DNA of 64,000 bases from Branchinecta lynchi (Eukaryota > Arthropoda > Branchiopoda > Anostraca > Branchinectidae): contig JAKZAP010000001.1 in the NCBI GenBank assembly GCA_023053575.1, forward strand, positions 24,384,533-24,448,532, in the 5' to 3' direction. The stretch's first letter is position 1, and each line of letters begins with the position of its first letter. The notes beneath the pieces were generated by a model. The model was not told the origin of the DNA. It saw nothing but the letters and a program-made list of their open reading frames with translations, and made no database searches. This document shows positions 21,101 to 27,190 of this stretch, piece after piece. The position numbers and the translations under genes are program-made.

Positions 21101-24075
21101 TTCTTCTTTCAAAATCGTGAAGTCTGAGAGTAGCACAGATAAGGCTAGCTCAACCATTAGAGCGTCAGACTGCAGATCGAGAGGTTCATGGTTTGCTCCT
21201 CGGTGTCACCAGATGTTTTAGTCTGCAATCATTCTGCGATGTTTTAGGGCTGGTGGGCTTTCAGTCGATTAAATACACATCGTATGAACTTAATTTCCTG
21301 TCGGAAAAGAAGTTCGCACGGATACAGCTAAAACAAGTGGTTTCGTCAAAGAAGATACGTTAAACACACATGCTGAATTTGTCAACAACAAAAACAAGAC
21401 CAAAGGTTTCCATGGGATCCCAAAAATTCAATATCTGATCCAGACAACTGGGTCTTGTCTTCGCCATATCCAGTCTTAGCCAGACTCCTTGAACGTTTTT
21501 ACTATTAAAATTCAGAAACAGATTAAGGCCAAATAGCTAATCATCTGAGAAAACCAAGTTCAGATATGGATTCAGCATGTGTGTTTACCCCTATAAGTCA
21601 TATCTGTTTTGACGCAAGCTTCGTTCCACTTCTGCCAATTTCCCGGTTTCTGCCGAAATCCGGAACTACTTGTCCGGCGAAAAAAGATAGCTCAAAAACG
21701 AACTCAGGGTATCTTCTTTCCCCGATAATTAACATCTACTCAACTTCAAATAAAAATTTAACTTATAACAAACTTTCCGAACTCCAGCCAGAGTCCGGTC
21801 GAACTATAAGTCAGGGTAAAAAATAATTGTCACACACGGATTCAGCATCTCTTCTTACCCCTAAATCCGAAATCTAATCAACTACAAATAAAACTTTAAC
21901 TTTTAACAATTTTCTGGTTTTGGCCGGATTCCGGGCGAACTACATGTCCGGGTAGAAAATTGTTTTGACATAAGTGTTCAGCATGTCTTCTTGCCTAAAT
22001 CAAACATCTAATCAACTCCAAATAAAACTTTTAATTTTAACAAACTATCCGGTTTAGGCCGGATTCCGGGCGAACTAATTGTCCGTCGAGAAAATGGTTT
22101 TCACTATCGTGTTCAGCATGTCTTCCTACCCCTAAATTAAACATCTAATCAACTTTAAATAAAACTTTTACTTTCAACAAACATTCCGGTTTGGGCCGGA
22201 TTCCGGACGAACTATTTGTCCGATGACAAAATGGTTTTCACCATCGTGTTCAGCATGTCTTCTTACTCCATAATTGACTATCACATTAGCTGTTTCAAAA
22301 TATTTTGTTTGCCCCTTAATTTGAACCCCTCCCCCACCCCTAAATGTAGGGCTACAAAGCCCATCTACGAACTCGACTGGTACGACGACCCAACGAATCC
22401 TCACACAAAGTTTCATCAAAATATCTCATTCCCTTCGAGACTTATCGTGCTTACAGACGGACGGAAGGACGGACAGACGGACAACTTTTGTGATGTCATA
22501 GGTATCTCTCCACTTACGTTTTGGGATCCCAAAAAACAGTACGATATCACTTATGTTTATTTTCAAGCGTTTGATTTCTATTTATTTTTTTTTCATTTAC
22601 TCCACTTTTTTGGGATCCGAAAACGTAAGTGGAGGGATACCTATGACATCCTAAAACTTGTCCGTCTGTCCGTCCGTCTGTAAGCACGATAACTCTCGAA
22701 CGGAAAGAGATATTTTGATGAAACTTGGTGTGAGGATTCGTTGGGTCATCGAGTCAAGTTCGAAGATGGGCTTTGTAGCCCTACCTTTAGGGGTGGGGGA
22801 GGGGGTTCAAATTAAGGGACAAACAATACATTTTGAAACAGCTAATGTGATGGTCGACTATGGGGTAAGAAGGCATGCTGAACACGATGATGAAAACCAT
22901 TTTCTCGCCGGACAAATAGTTCGTCTGGAATCCAGCAAAAAACGGAAAGTGTGTTAAAAGTAAAAGTTTTATTTGTAGTTGATTAGAAATCCGATTCAGG
23001 GGTAAGAAGTGATGCTGAATCCGTATATGACAATCATTTTTTACCTGGACATATAGTTCAATGGAACCGGAAAATTTGTTATAAGAACTTTTTATTTGAA
23101 GTTGATTAGATTTTCGATTTTGGGGTTTCTTAGCTTTCTTTTTTCACCGGACAAGTAGTTCCGTAATTCAGTCGAAACAGGAAAATTGGCAGAAGTAAGG
23201 CAGGAGTTTTCGTTAAAACAGATATCGGGGTAAACACGCATGCTGAATCCATATGTGAACTTGGTTTTCACAGATGATTAGCTATTTGGCCTTAATCTGT
23301 TTCTGAATTTTGATATTAAAAAGGTTCAAGGAGTCTGGCGAAGACAAGACCCAATTGTCTATATCAAATATTGGATTTTGGGATCCCATCGAAACCTTTG
23401 GTTTTGTTCAAAATGGCAGGTTACAAATAAATTACTTACTTACTTACTATTAGTGCTAAACTTTAATAGTAAATGTATAATGAGTCTGGCGAAGACCGAA
23501 TGTCTACAAGACCCGATAGTAGAATACTGATCAAAAAGTTCAACGCATATTAAATGTTTGAGATACCATCGAAACCTTTGTTCTTGTATCAAAAGAAAGA
23601 CCCGCGGGTTAAGCAGTTTTCATGGATTGGATATATTCCTTTTGAGTAGGTGAACTATATGCACGCGATGTATAATCCTGACGGACGGAGAAAATTCACT
23701 ACGATCCGCTTGGAGCTCGTCTCGCCTGCCGTCTATCAAATATTCGTTCTGGAAGTCAACAACGAGCAACACTTTACAAGAAGTCCCTGTACTGACCACG
23801 GCCCTGCACAGACGTCATTTGGGAAGTGGGGTATAACTGGGTTACTCTACGCATGACGTAGGCTATTCTTCTATCAGAGATATCACAATATTACTTACCG
23901 TTTTCGTAATATTCAACCAACTCCATGGAATATTTCTCCCAGTGCTTGCGACCATAAAGTATACCTCTATCCCCGCAAAGAGCCAGAGGAAGCCGCATGG
24001 CGCCCATACCAGCACTGTTTTCTGGAAACAATCAGTAAAGTCCGGACTTTCAGTGTTCCACACCGAGTCGAGATC
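20..24075 (-). CDS. ABCC1-like: ABCC1/MRP-like ABC transporter, 5' half of gene (eight exons, partial)
   Basis: Eight exons read right to left: 24075-23899, 14513-14385, 12718-12581, 11721-11593, 10981-10782, 4728-4537, 2136-1962, 188-20. Joined, they give one continuous frame with compatible phases at all seven junctions. By alignment to my knowledge of human MRP1 they cover TMD0 (five membrane segments), the L0 linker and the first part of TMD1. Such proteins are ATP-driven exporters of glutathione, glucuronide and drug conjugates in plasma or vacuolar membranes; TMD0 marks the 'long' MRPs (ABCC1/2/3/6 type). Exon 1 (the initiator ATG and a few residues) was not found, and the nucleotide-binding domains lie beyond position 1. 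Seven donors/acceptors are canonical apart from one GC donor. Assignment to ABCC is firm; which paralogue is uncertain. Introns total over 22 kb and are mostly repeats. Confidence 0.93.
189..1961. other. ABCC intron with dispersed and tandem repeats
   Basis: No coding sequence seen. 765-900 is an inverted relative of 11925-12060 (shared GTTACATTC..CCCGCTAAC and CCATGCGCAT blocks). 1148-1392 is an inverted relative of 58088-58320. 1566-1910 is a two-unit direct duplication of about 195 bp (AGAATTCGCCATATTCCAG at about 1570 and 1766, each followed by CACAAATTGATCAGTAG-like and GTAGTAACTACGGTA-like blocks). Confidence 0.6.
1962..2136 (-). CDS. ABCC1-like: ABCC exon: first TMD1 helices
   Basis: 175 bp with acceptor ATTTGCAG (AG 2137-2138) and donor GTAAGC (ending at 1961). 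Product (R)LLIDFTESEDEQWKGFLYAG, ILTVTAVIQTILNAQHYRAV, YVVGMGVRTSVTSIVYRK. It aligns with MRP1 LLISFVND...GYFYTVLLFVTACLQTL...FVSGMRIKTAVIGAVYRK: a membrane helix and the MGVRTSV..YRK cytoplasmic segment common to ABCC proteins. The first base completes an Arg codon whose first two bases end the upstream exon; it ends in phase 0. Confidence 0.95.
2137..4536. other. ABCC intron; diverged R1 repeat
   Basis: No exon found. About 2960-3620 holds a diverged plus-strand R1 copy (CAATCGGGTTTT, several GGATT(T/C)CGG..CTATTTGTCCG modules, then the 'aaacaccctcac' block). 3700-3870 has three loose copies of a ~65-bp AATTCAGTGAATTCAATTAAATGA unit. The intron begins with the GC donor of exon 4537-4728. 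Confidence 0.5.
4537..4728 (-). CDS. ABCC1-like: ABCC exon: L0 end and TMD1 start, GC donor
   Basis: 192 bp. Acceptor TTTCTTTCCGTAG (AG 4729-4730). Product (S)AASEEVKYSGANGTVNFEEE, TKKRPKPISIAPTLLKTFGV, PLAISGLLKLFADVLAFVSP, QIQ(R). 'LLKTFGVPLAISGLLKLFADVLAFVSPQIQ' corresponds to MRP1 '[30 protein letters not shown]', the first helix of TMD1, preceded by the acidic, variable L0/TMD1 linker. The donor reads AAAG|GCAAGTAT. A GC dinucleotide at 4535-4536 is forced because only this cut gives QIQ-R-LLIDF in frame with exon 2136-1962. Confidence 0.93.
5190..5421. repeat. Small inverted-repeat element (GCCTATGCCAAACGCTGG arms)
   Basis: The left side has GCCTATGCCAAACGCTGGATA at about 5199-5219 and the right side has its complement, CCCAGCGTTTGGCATAGGC, at about 5397-5415. 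Shorter copies of TGCCAAAC/GTTTGGCA lie between them. Short, non-coding and foldback-prone, so MITE-like; no target duplication was identified. Confidence 0.5.
5565..5622. repeat. Strong hairpin, ~25-bp stem
   Basis: AAAGAAATATTGCCATTTTC..GTTCAGA, a five-base loop, then the complement TCTGAACGAAAACGGCAATG..TTTCTTTT, with two or three mismatches. It could be a tiny MITE or a hairpin RNA precursor; no flanking duplication and no expression evidence. Confidence 0.5.
6212..6774. mobile_element. Mutator-like non-autonomous element, copy 1 (AATGCCCACGA subterminal repeats)
   Basis: Left end: GGCTAAC then five or six imperfect copies of AATGCCCACGA(C/T)TCAAA. Right end: the complementary GTGGGCATTTT repeats finishing GGTAATTTTGGGAACCACC. 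The core (about 6310-6700) is shared with the longer copy at 49329-50460. Both flanks resemble one arm of the foldback element at 40060 (CCGGGGATTCC..GATTCC..GGGGAGTC), so this copy inserted into such an arm. Long inverted ends made of tandem short repeats and a ~9-bp duplication in the other copy suggest the Mutator (MULE) superfamily; hAT is an alternative. Confidence 0.65.
6429..6531 (-). pseudogene. 103-bp exon-like module inside the Mutator-like element
   Basis: Bounded by acceptor TCACTTCAG and donor GTAAGAAT. The open frame reads NYLRESVEEM, SYKIVPTLKV, KQGDSNPPVN, LHHE plus one base. The other element copy (50081-50183) has the same 103-bp length, both splice sites and the residues IVPT..K.K.GD.NPP.NLHHEG, though with stop codons. 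Function unknown: it may be a transposase exon or a captured host exon. Confidence 0.5.
6775..6960. repeat. Fragment of foldback-element arm
   Basis: Resembles 40080-40215: GGGGATTCCTTTGATTCC, AACAACGAGAACACGCGGAATGC and AGTTAGTCTG blocks in the same order. Truncated, non-coding. Confidence 0.5.
7145..8056 (+). mobile_element. 5'-truncated non-LTR retrotransposon (LINE) with RT fragment
   Basis: Encodes the centre and C-terminal side of a reverse transcriptase: KKGVRQGAISSP (palm motif), LIGYADDVLNLSR (YADD catalytic motif), EYAHIGLQFNAEKSEVLL, and in another frame LGLPIGRSILETR and LLAHLYNAMVLP. At least one frameshift near 7540-7600 and stop codons make it dead. The 3' end has TAATAAATG and a short (CATT)n tail. 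Three bases (AGA) border both sides, and R1 sequence continues across the insert, so its limits are clear. CR1/L2/Jockey-like clade, not resolved. Confidence 0.85.
8067..8147. repeat. Short MITE of the ATATTTGATAGTGCAAAACGG family
   Basis: Left arm ATATTTGACAGTTCAAAACG..GATACG; right arm ends CGTTGTCAAATAT. A deleted relative of the full MITE at 31877-32050, inserted in R1. Confidence 0.6.
9512..10580 (+). mobile_element. R1 repeat, near full length
   Basis: Starts ACAAGACCAATGGTTTCGAT with the stem partner CGGGTCTTGT at about 9563-9575. Inner ~128-bp modules TTTCCGGTTTTAGCCGGATT appear about four times. The 'CCCCTCCCCTAAATATGCAG' block and GACAGACGGACGGACAGACG follow. Ends TTACGTTTTGGGATCCCAAAAA. 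No reading frame is conserved between copies. Confidence 0.85.
10782..10981 (-). CDS. ABCC1-like: ABCC exon: L0 linker
   Basis: 200 bp, acceptor CCTTTTTCTAG (AG 10982-10983), donor GTATTA. Product RPSPELSASFLSKVTFSWLD, PLAWKGYRKPLDMKDLWDLK, PSDSSSVVIPRFDKHWNKAL, FKAAAK. The block SPE.SASFLS..TF.W...L...GYR.PL...DLW.L is the L0 signature of all ABCC transporters (MRP1: CPESSASFLSRITFWW..VRGYRQPLEGSDLWSL). It forms the amphipathic lasso that L0 needs for transport and trafficking. Starts in phase 0 after the 11593 exon and ends in phase 2. Confidence 0.96.
11593..11721 (-). CDS. ABCC1-like: ABCC exon: last TMD0 helix
   Basis: 129 bp, phase 0 at both ends; acceptor CGCTTGCAG, donor GTAAGT. Product SPELVEFTFVTTMVYFPMVV, LLLFLNCFSDDPPMYKLTDY, KSD. 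One strong hydrophobic helix (VTTMVYFPMVVLLLFLNCF) followed by CFSD.PP, matching MRP1 '[21 protein letters not shown]', the end of TMD0. Confidence 0.94.
12581..12718 (-). CDS. ABCC1-like: ABCC exon: TMD0 helices 3-4
   Basis: 138 bp, phase 0 at both ends; acceptor TCGTTTCAG, donor GTTAGT. Product VLALTLTLAGKRRGIRTSGI, LFIFWLILTVCSIITYRSQI, MKIVGQ. Matches MRP1 '[41 protein letters not shown]', with the short RR.G..(S/T)SG loop between two membrane segments. Confidence 0.95.
12854..13346. mobile_element. MITE-like element with CGTGTCCGAAAGCT inverted ends
   Basis: CGTGTCCGAAAGCT at 12854-12867 and its exact complement AGCTTTCGGACACG at 13333-13346, with AATGCTGCAT / ATGCTGAATTAATTCAGCAT blocks inside. 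No coding capacity and no certain target duplication. Lies in the ABCC intron. Confidence 0.65.
13347..14384. other. ABCC intron, no clear feature
   Basis: Unique-looking sequence. 13740-13810 faintly resembles the R1 3' block (CCGAGAGATATCGTG..GACAAACTTACAAAATTATAGGTACC). A 77-codon minus ORF at 13889-14122 has no recognisable domain. Confidence 0.4.
14385..14513 (-). CDS. ABCC1-like: ABCC exon: TMD0 helix 2
   Basis: 129 bp, phase 0 at both ends; acceptor CTTATTTTCAG, donor GTAAGT. Product IANFVIIATCVADLVWALDS, TVSAGHDVYDADRYTPVIKL, ATF. It aligns with MRP1 '[20 protein letters not shown]...PVFLVSPTLLGITM', including the conserved C.ADL in the membrane segment. Followed directly in frame by the 12718 exon. 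Confidence 0.92.
14545..14960 (-). mobile_element. R1 repeat, truncated
   Basis: Reverse copy: TTTTTTGGGATCCTTAAACG, then TGTCCGCCTTTCTGTCCGTC, AAACTTGGTGTGAGCATTC, two CCGGCCAAAACCGGAAAAT modules. Its 5' half is missing; it runs into the hAT fragment at about 14961. Confidence 0.75.
14961..15145 (+). pseudogene. Internally deleted hAT transposase fragment with 3' terminus
   Basis: The plus frame reads ..FAMQLDEST.. followed after a few codons by NKHRKRLTV, motifs found far apart in ZBED/SCAND3-type hAT transposases (FALQLDEST near the catalytic core, N..R.RL at the C-terminus). Most of the enzyme is therefore deleted. After the stop come GGGGTACGC and AAAAGGTTGGGAACCACTG, whose complement CAGTGGTTCCCAACCTTTT is a common hAT end. 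The left end joins R1 sequence. Confidence 0.7.
15911..17327 (-). pseudogene. Decayed coding region of unknown kind inside the 3.4-kb element
   Basis: GC-richer than its surroundings and poor in stop codons on the minus strand. Segments include AGTKMDAAFVKLIDVRLIPP (about 16165-16105), a basic stretch RRRTTKNRPEPRSQGKNV near 16745, and a 192-codon frame at 16749-17327 (LTRVECLVFNAYKYLRWRGS). Frames shift several times. I recognise no domain; a transposase remnant is the simplest guess. Confidence 0.35.
17905..18580. repeat. Repeat unit also present reversed at 24340-25040
   Basis: Contains a 112-codon plus frame (17910-18248), but the reversed copy has indels that break this frame, so it is probably not coding. 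Shared blocks: AAATAAACATTTCCGACTTCC, GATATCGTGGCAG, TGCTTGATAGAAAAGGATAT, GAGCATGTACTGGCC. Confidence 0.75.
18630..20930 (+). mobile_element. R2 repeat, full length (young copy 1)
   Basis: Starts AACAAGAGCTACAGCTCATA, TGGCACTTGT, then many modules (AAGTTTCA..C.GATC, TTCCGG, CCCC-tract, GGATCCGG..CGGA). Ends GACAGACCGACTGACGGACA, GAAATTACAATCGCTATATGG and the hairpin ATATGGCACTTGAG/CTCAAGTGCCATA followed by AAAA. Nearly identical (by eye roughly 95%) to 32201-34540. It abuts the right end of the 3.4-kb transposon exactly. Contains a long C run at 20277-20300. Confidence 0.85.
20985..21075 (-). repeat. R1 fragment
   Basis: One CCGG module in reverse (CTCGCCGGACAAGTAGTTTC, CGGTCAAAGCCGGAAATTTG). 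Confidence 0.6.
21135..21215 (+). other. tRNA-Cys-like sequence (pseudogene or SINE head)
   Basis: TAGCTCAACCATTAGAGCG resembles a D arm (box A). GACTGCAGATCGAGAGGTTC matches the tRNA-Cys(GCA) anticodon and variable region closely. The T arm (GGTTTGCTCC) is degraded and no acceptor stem pairs. Probably a tRNA pseudogene or tRNA-derived SINE, not a functional tRNA. Confidence 0.5.
21394..22534 (+). mobile_element. R1 repeat, full length
   Basis: Starts ACAAGACCAAAGGTTTCCAT, stem partner GGGTCTTGT, at least four CCGG modules at ~128-bp spacing (for example about 21935, 22055 and 22185), AAATGTAGGGCTACAAAGCC, ACGGACGGAAGGACGGACAG, and ends TTACGTTTTGGGATCCCAAA. Faces the copy at 22607-23409 head to head. 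Confidence 0.9.
22607..23409 (-). mobile_element. R1 repeat, reversed, slightly deleted
   Basis: Begins TTTTGGGATCCGAAAACGTA, then GTCCGTCTGTCCGTCCGTC, AAACTTGGTGTGAGGATTC, CCGG modules, and ends GGGATCCCATCGAAACCTTT, GGTTTTGTT. With the plus-strand copy it forms a ~2-kb inverted repeat with a ~70-bp centre. A further 5'-end remnant lies at 23440-23590. Confidence 0.88.
23440..23590 (-). repeat. R1 5'-end remnant
   Basis: GAGTCTGGCGAAGACC, CAAGACCCGATAG and ATACCATCGAAACCTTTG match the R1 5' end in reverse. The GGATCCC box is lost. Confidence 0.65.
23899..24075 (-). CDS. ABCC1-like: ABCC exon: N-terminal extracellular segment and first TMD0 helix
   Basis: 177 bp, phase 0 at both ends; acceptor ATTTCTTTTTCAG, donor GTAAGT. 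Product DLDSVWNTESPDFTDCFQKT, VLVWAPCGFLWLFAGIEVYF, MVASTGRNIPWSWLNITKT. It matches MRP1 exon 2: 'W...[24 protein letters not shown]..' and '..LNKTKT'. PDFT.CFQ.T.LVW.PC is conserved across long MRPs. The preceding exon, which should hold the ATG and a short CG-containing N-terminus, must lie to the right but was not recognised. Confidence 0.95.
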
Positions 24076-24339
24076 CTGAAAAAGAAATATTTGACATAGG
24101 GCTGAGAACCGATACAAAAAGCCGACAAACCCTTTTTTTTGAAGGAGTTGACCAGTAAATATTCCTTCAGCCAAATCTCTCCTCTACAATAAAAGCAAAG
24201 TCAACCCAAATGCGGAAAAATATCTACCCTATCAACGACCCAATCGAGCAGCAAAAACAGCAGCCATGTCCAAATTTAAATCACAGCACCACCTTTAACT
24301 CCAAAGGAATTCATCAAATCAGATAAGCTTAAGCTAGAA

Positions 24340-25040
24340 TCTTAAAGTTCAATGGGCAAATCGAATTACCCCAATCCCACTCTGTAACAACCTAAGAACA
24401 ATGCTTACCCCTTAGCTCAGCAGCTTTTTCAACAGTTTCCCTCTGTGATATTTCAAAGCATAATTTTTGGGGCCAGTACATGCTCAATTTACTAGCTTGG
24501 ACAAAGATAAAAGTGATGTTTCTTATAACACTTACTAGATCTTTATTTTATGCATAAATCAGCTTGTCTAATTCAAATATGAATAGGCTATTTGTTTTGA
24601 ATGATTTTTGTAGCTAAGTTATTTTTTATAAACTTATTGCATATTCTGGTACATTTTATAAAGCAAGTTAATCAAGCTTCACAACACTATTCCACAAACA
24701 AATATTTTTAATAGGCACTTAAAAAATGAAACTTCTGATGAAACACTAGAACAATCAGGTAAACTGCATCTGCTGCTTGACTTATTGGTGACATCTCAAA
24801 TATATCCTTTTCTATCAAGCATTGCTGGGAGTTTTTTGATTTCCTGCCACGATATCCCAGGTCCCAGCTCCTAAGATTTGGATCGCCGAAATCCCAGAGA
24901 GGTAAAGACAAGGACAAGGTAAAGTAACAAGAAAACGGTCGATTTCGTAGCGTCTTATAAAGGAAGTCGGAAATGTTTATTTGTGAAGGATTTAATGAAA
25001 AAAAAAAGCATTAGAAGTGTCCATCGTGCTTTAAGTTTGT
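24340..25040. repeat. Reversed copy of the right end of the 3.4-kb transposon
   Basis: Matches 17905-18580 in reverse over nearly its whole length with small indels (blocks CAATGCTTACCCC, GAGCATGTACTGGCC, AATTTACTAGCTTGG). It lacks the terminal ~50 bp with ACCTAGCGGGG. Lies between the last ABCC exon found and the intergenic region. Confidence 0.8.
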
Positions 25041-25059
25041 TTTTCCAGCTTAAGCGGCA

Positions 25060-25160
25060 TAAGCCTGAAGAGGACCCTTGCCAAGAAGGCCGAGATATTG
25101 CTCTGATAAAATTCAGCTGACATATCAGTTTTGCACTCTCAAAATATGCGTTGACCGATA
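25060..25160. repeat. MITE half (ATATTTGATAGTGCAAAACGG family)
   Basis: GAGGACCCTTGCCAAGAAGG, AAATTCAGCTGACATAT and TTTTGCACTCTCAAA match the right half of the MITE at 31877-32050. The left half is missing. Confidence 0.65.
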
Positions 25161-26510
25161 TTGCGCCAAAAGGGGGAGAAATCATGCCAGTCAAGAGTCC
25201 GACGACTTGGTCCTTGTGAAGTTGTATATTGAGTTGTATTGAAGTTGGAAGTTGTATTTGTGTGTAAGGTCAAACCAAAAGTGTTGCGAAATATTGCAAA
25301 AATATTGCCATTTAAAACTAACCTAACCTAACCCGTTTAAAGTTTAACTGAGCAGGCAACTTATTTTTACATCTTAGATTCAAATACATTGAATTATTAC
25401 AACACACATTGTGGATTTTCATTCTGTCCACAGTAGTCTTCAGTAGGGACGTTGGGAATGTGGACGCTTTCCCATGGTGAATCCGTCCACAATTCGCCCG
25501 CGAAAATTAATACTGTTGACCAAATGTGATTTTTCAAGCTCATATTTTGGTCGAGGTTAGATATGGCAAATACACAATTTATTTATTCCTATGCTGGTGG
25601 TGTTGTTGCCAAATGTTCCAGGCACCATAGAGCTATCACAAAAACGGGAAGAGCGGCAAGCACAATGGGATAATCGATTATTTGGAAATATCAGAAAAAC
25701 AAACTAACGCTTTTTCATCGGGTTTTCAAGATTATTTAAGGAACAAGTGATAGGTAACTAGATTGTCGTATCCTAGCCCTTTTCGGTTAAACTTTAACAA
25801 CAAAAGCCGTGTAAAAACGTCAATAAGCGGGTGAAGTAAGAAATAGAAAATTAGTCTCCGCCCCCCCCCCCCCCAATTCCTCTATATATTCAATACTCTG
25901 TGGGGCAGGCCAAAAACTTGGCACAAACTCAGGCACAAATGGTCTCCTTTCCCCAAATCAAAACTGATGGCAAGCCATCGATCACTGGGGACAAGGCAGC
26001 TGACAAGACTGCGAAAGGACCGAGACAAGGCTAAGCCGAATGCGGCTAAAGTTAGTCGTGTGCTTACTACATTCGTCTTAATTTGCGTTTTCGCTGGTTA
26101 ATAGGAAAAGAACACACACAACCCAACCCAAGGGAAAGAAGTGTGATAGGAGGAAAGGGTATTTATTTAAAAAAAAAAAAAAAATATCCCCCCCAACCCA
26201 AGGTAATAAGGGAATGATATAGTGGATTCATGGTGGTTAGAATTACGGCCACAATCAGGATTTTTTTGTCTTAAAACTGGCCGCTAATCGTAAATTGTTT
26301 GCTTAATTTATGTGTTTTTGATGAAATTAAACAAAATTCTATGTTTCTATTTCTATGTCAAAACACAAAGGCAAATGGCGATACAAATGGAAGCTACTGA
26401 TCTGACCGATCTCTATTCAATTAGTCATATGCCACCACTCACAACAGAAATGCAACAGGCAGCTGATATCTTATCATGAGTTATATAATACATTTTCTGT
26501 TTAGTTTGTA
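25161..26510. other. Intergenic, no gene seen
   Basis: AT-rich with a C run at 25860-25874 and an A run near 26170. I see no conserved exon here, although the first ABCC exon should lie somewhere between 24.1 and 46.1 kb. Confidence 0.4.
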
Positions 26511-26518
26511 CTGCGATC

Positions 26519-26877
26519 CAGAGGCGTTACTAGCCAAAATGTTTGGGGGGGGGGGACGAGGAATTTACCGACTGGCTGAAAACTTTACCGACTTTTTCTG
26601 CAGAAAAAACGACTGTTTTCAACAATAAAAATGACATTATTGAAAAAAAATCGACTGATTTTCAGAAACATCTACTTATTTTCATAAAAACCGACTATTT
26701 TGACGAAAAATCGACCAATTTTCAGAAAAACCGACTATCGCCGGTGAAAAAAATCAAGTGTTTTGACGAAAAATCGCGGCGCTTCGCACCGACTCGGTTA
26801 TTTTTACCGACTGGCCGACGGCATTGGGGGGGGGGGGGGCGTCCCCCCCCTCCCCCCCCCCAGTCGTGACGCCCCTG
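26519..26877. mobile_element. Non-autonomous hAT element with perfect 8-bp target duplication
   Basis: Left end CAGAGGCGTTACTAGCC; right end CAGTCGTGACGCCCCTG, the inverse with a few mismatches. CTGCGATC flanks both sides (26511-26518 and 26878-26885). The interior has repeated AAAAATCGACTG/TTTACCGACT units and G and C runs next to each end. 359 bp, no transposase. Confidence 0.9.
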
Positions 26878-27190
26878 CTGCGATCCATGATGATTATACG
26901 ACGAAAATTGCAACAGACAGGATTACCATCGCTGGCAAGTTGTCACAGGTCTATCCGTCAAATCAGAAGTATGCTTTAGACAATTTGCATGAGATGAGTC
27001 AACAGATTTATTTAGATATGAAAGAGCAGGTTATTGACCCTGAAACCGTGCTCTGTCGTCTAACTAAGAAGTCTTGCAGGGTCCTTGATGTTAATGGAGC
27101 GATTCCTAAACAGCTTCAGCTCATTTTACTCCGTCTTACCAAGACAGCACCGCCGTGTGGCGGTGCCGACAACCATCGACAATCTTAAGG
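26878..27190 (+). pseudogene. Open frame of unknown function next to the hAT element
   Basis: A plus frame reads AIHDDYTTKIATDRITIAGK, LSQVYPSNQKYALDNLHEMS, QQIYLDMKEQVIDPETVLCR and on to a stop at 27188. Its composition is protein-like. The hAT insertion interrupts it: removing the element and one target copy leaves the frame open for about 10 more codons upstream to a stop. No domain recognised; possibly a retroelement fragment. Confidence 0.35.

Noticed and set aside
22216..22957. ORFs of 155 and 99 codons ending in TDGRKDGQTD-type peptides
   Set aside because: Translations of the R1 3' block (GACAGACGGACGGAC). The frame is not conserved between R1 copies.
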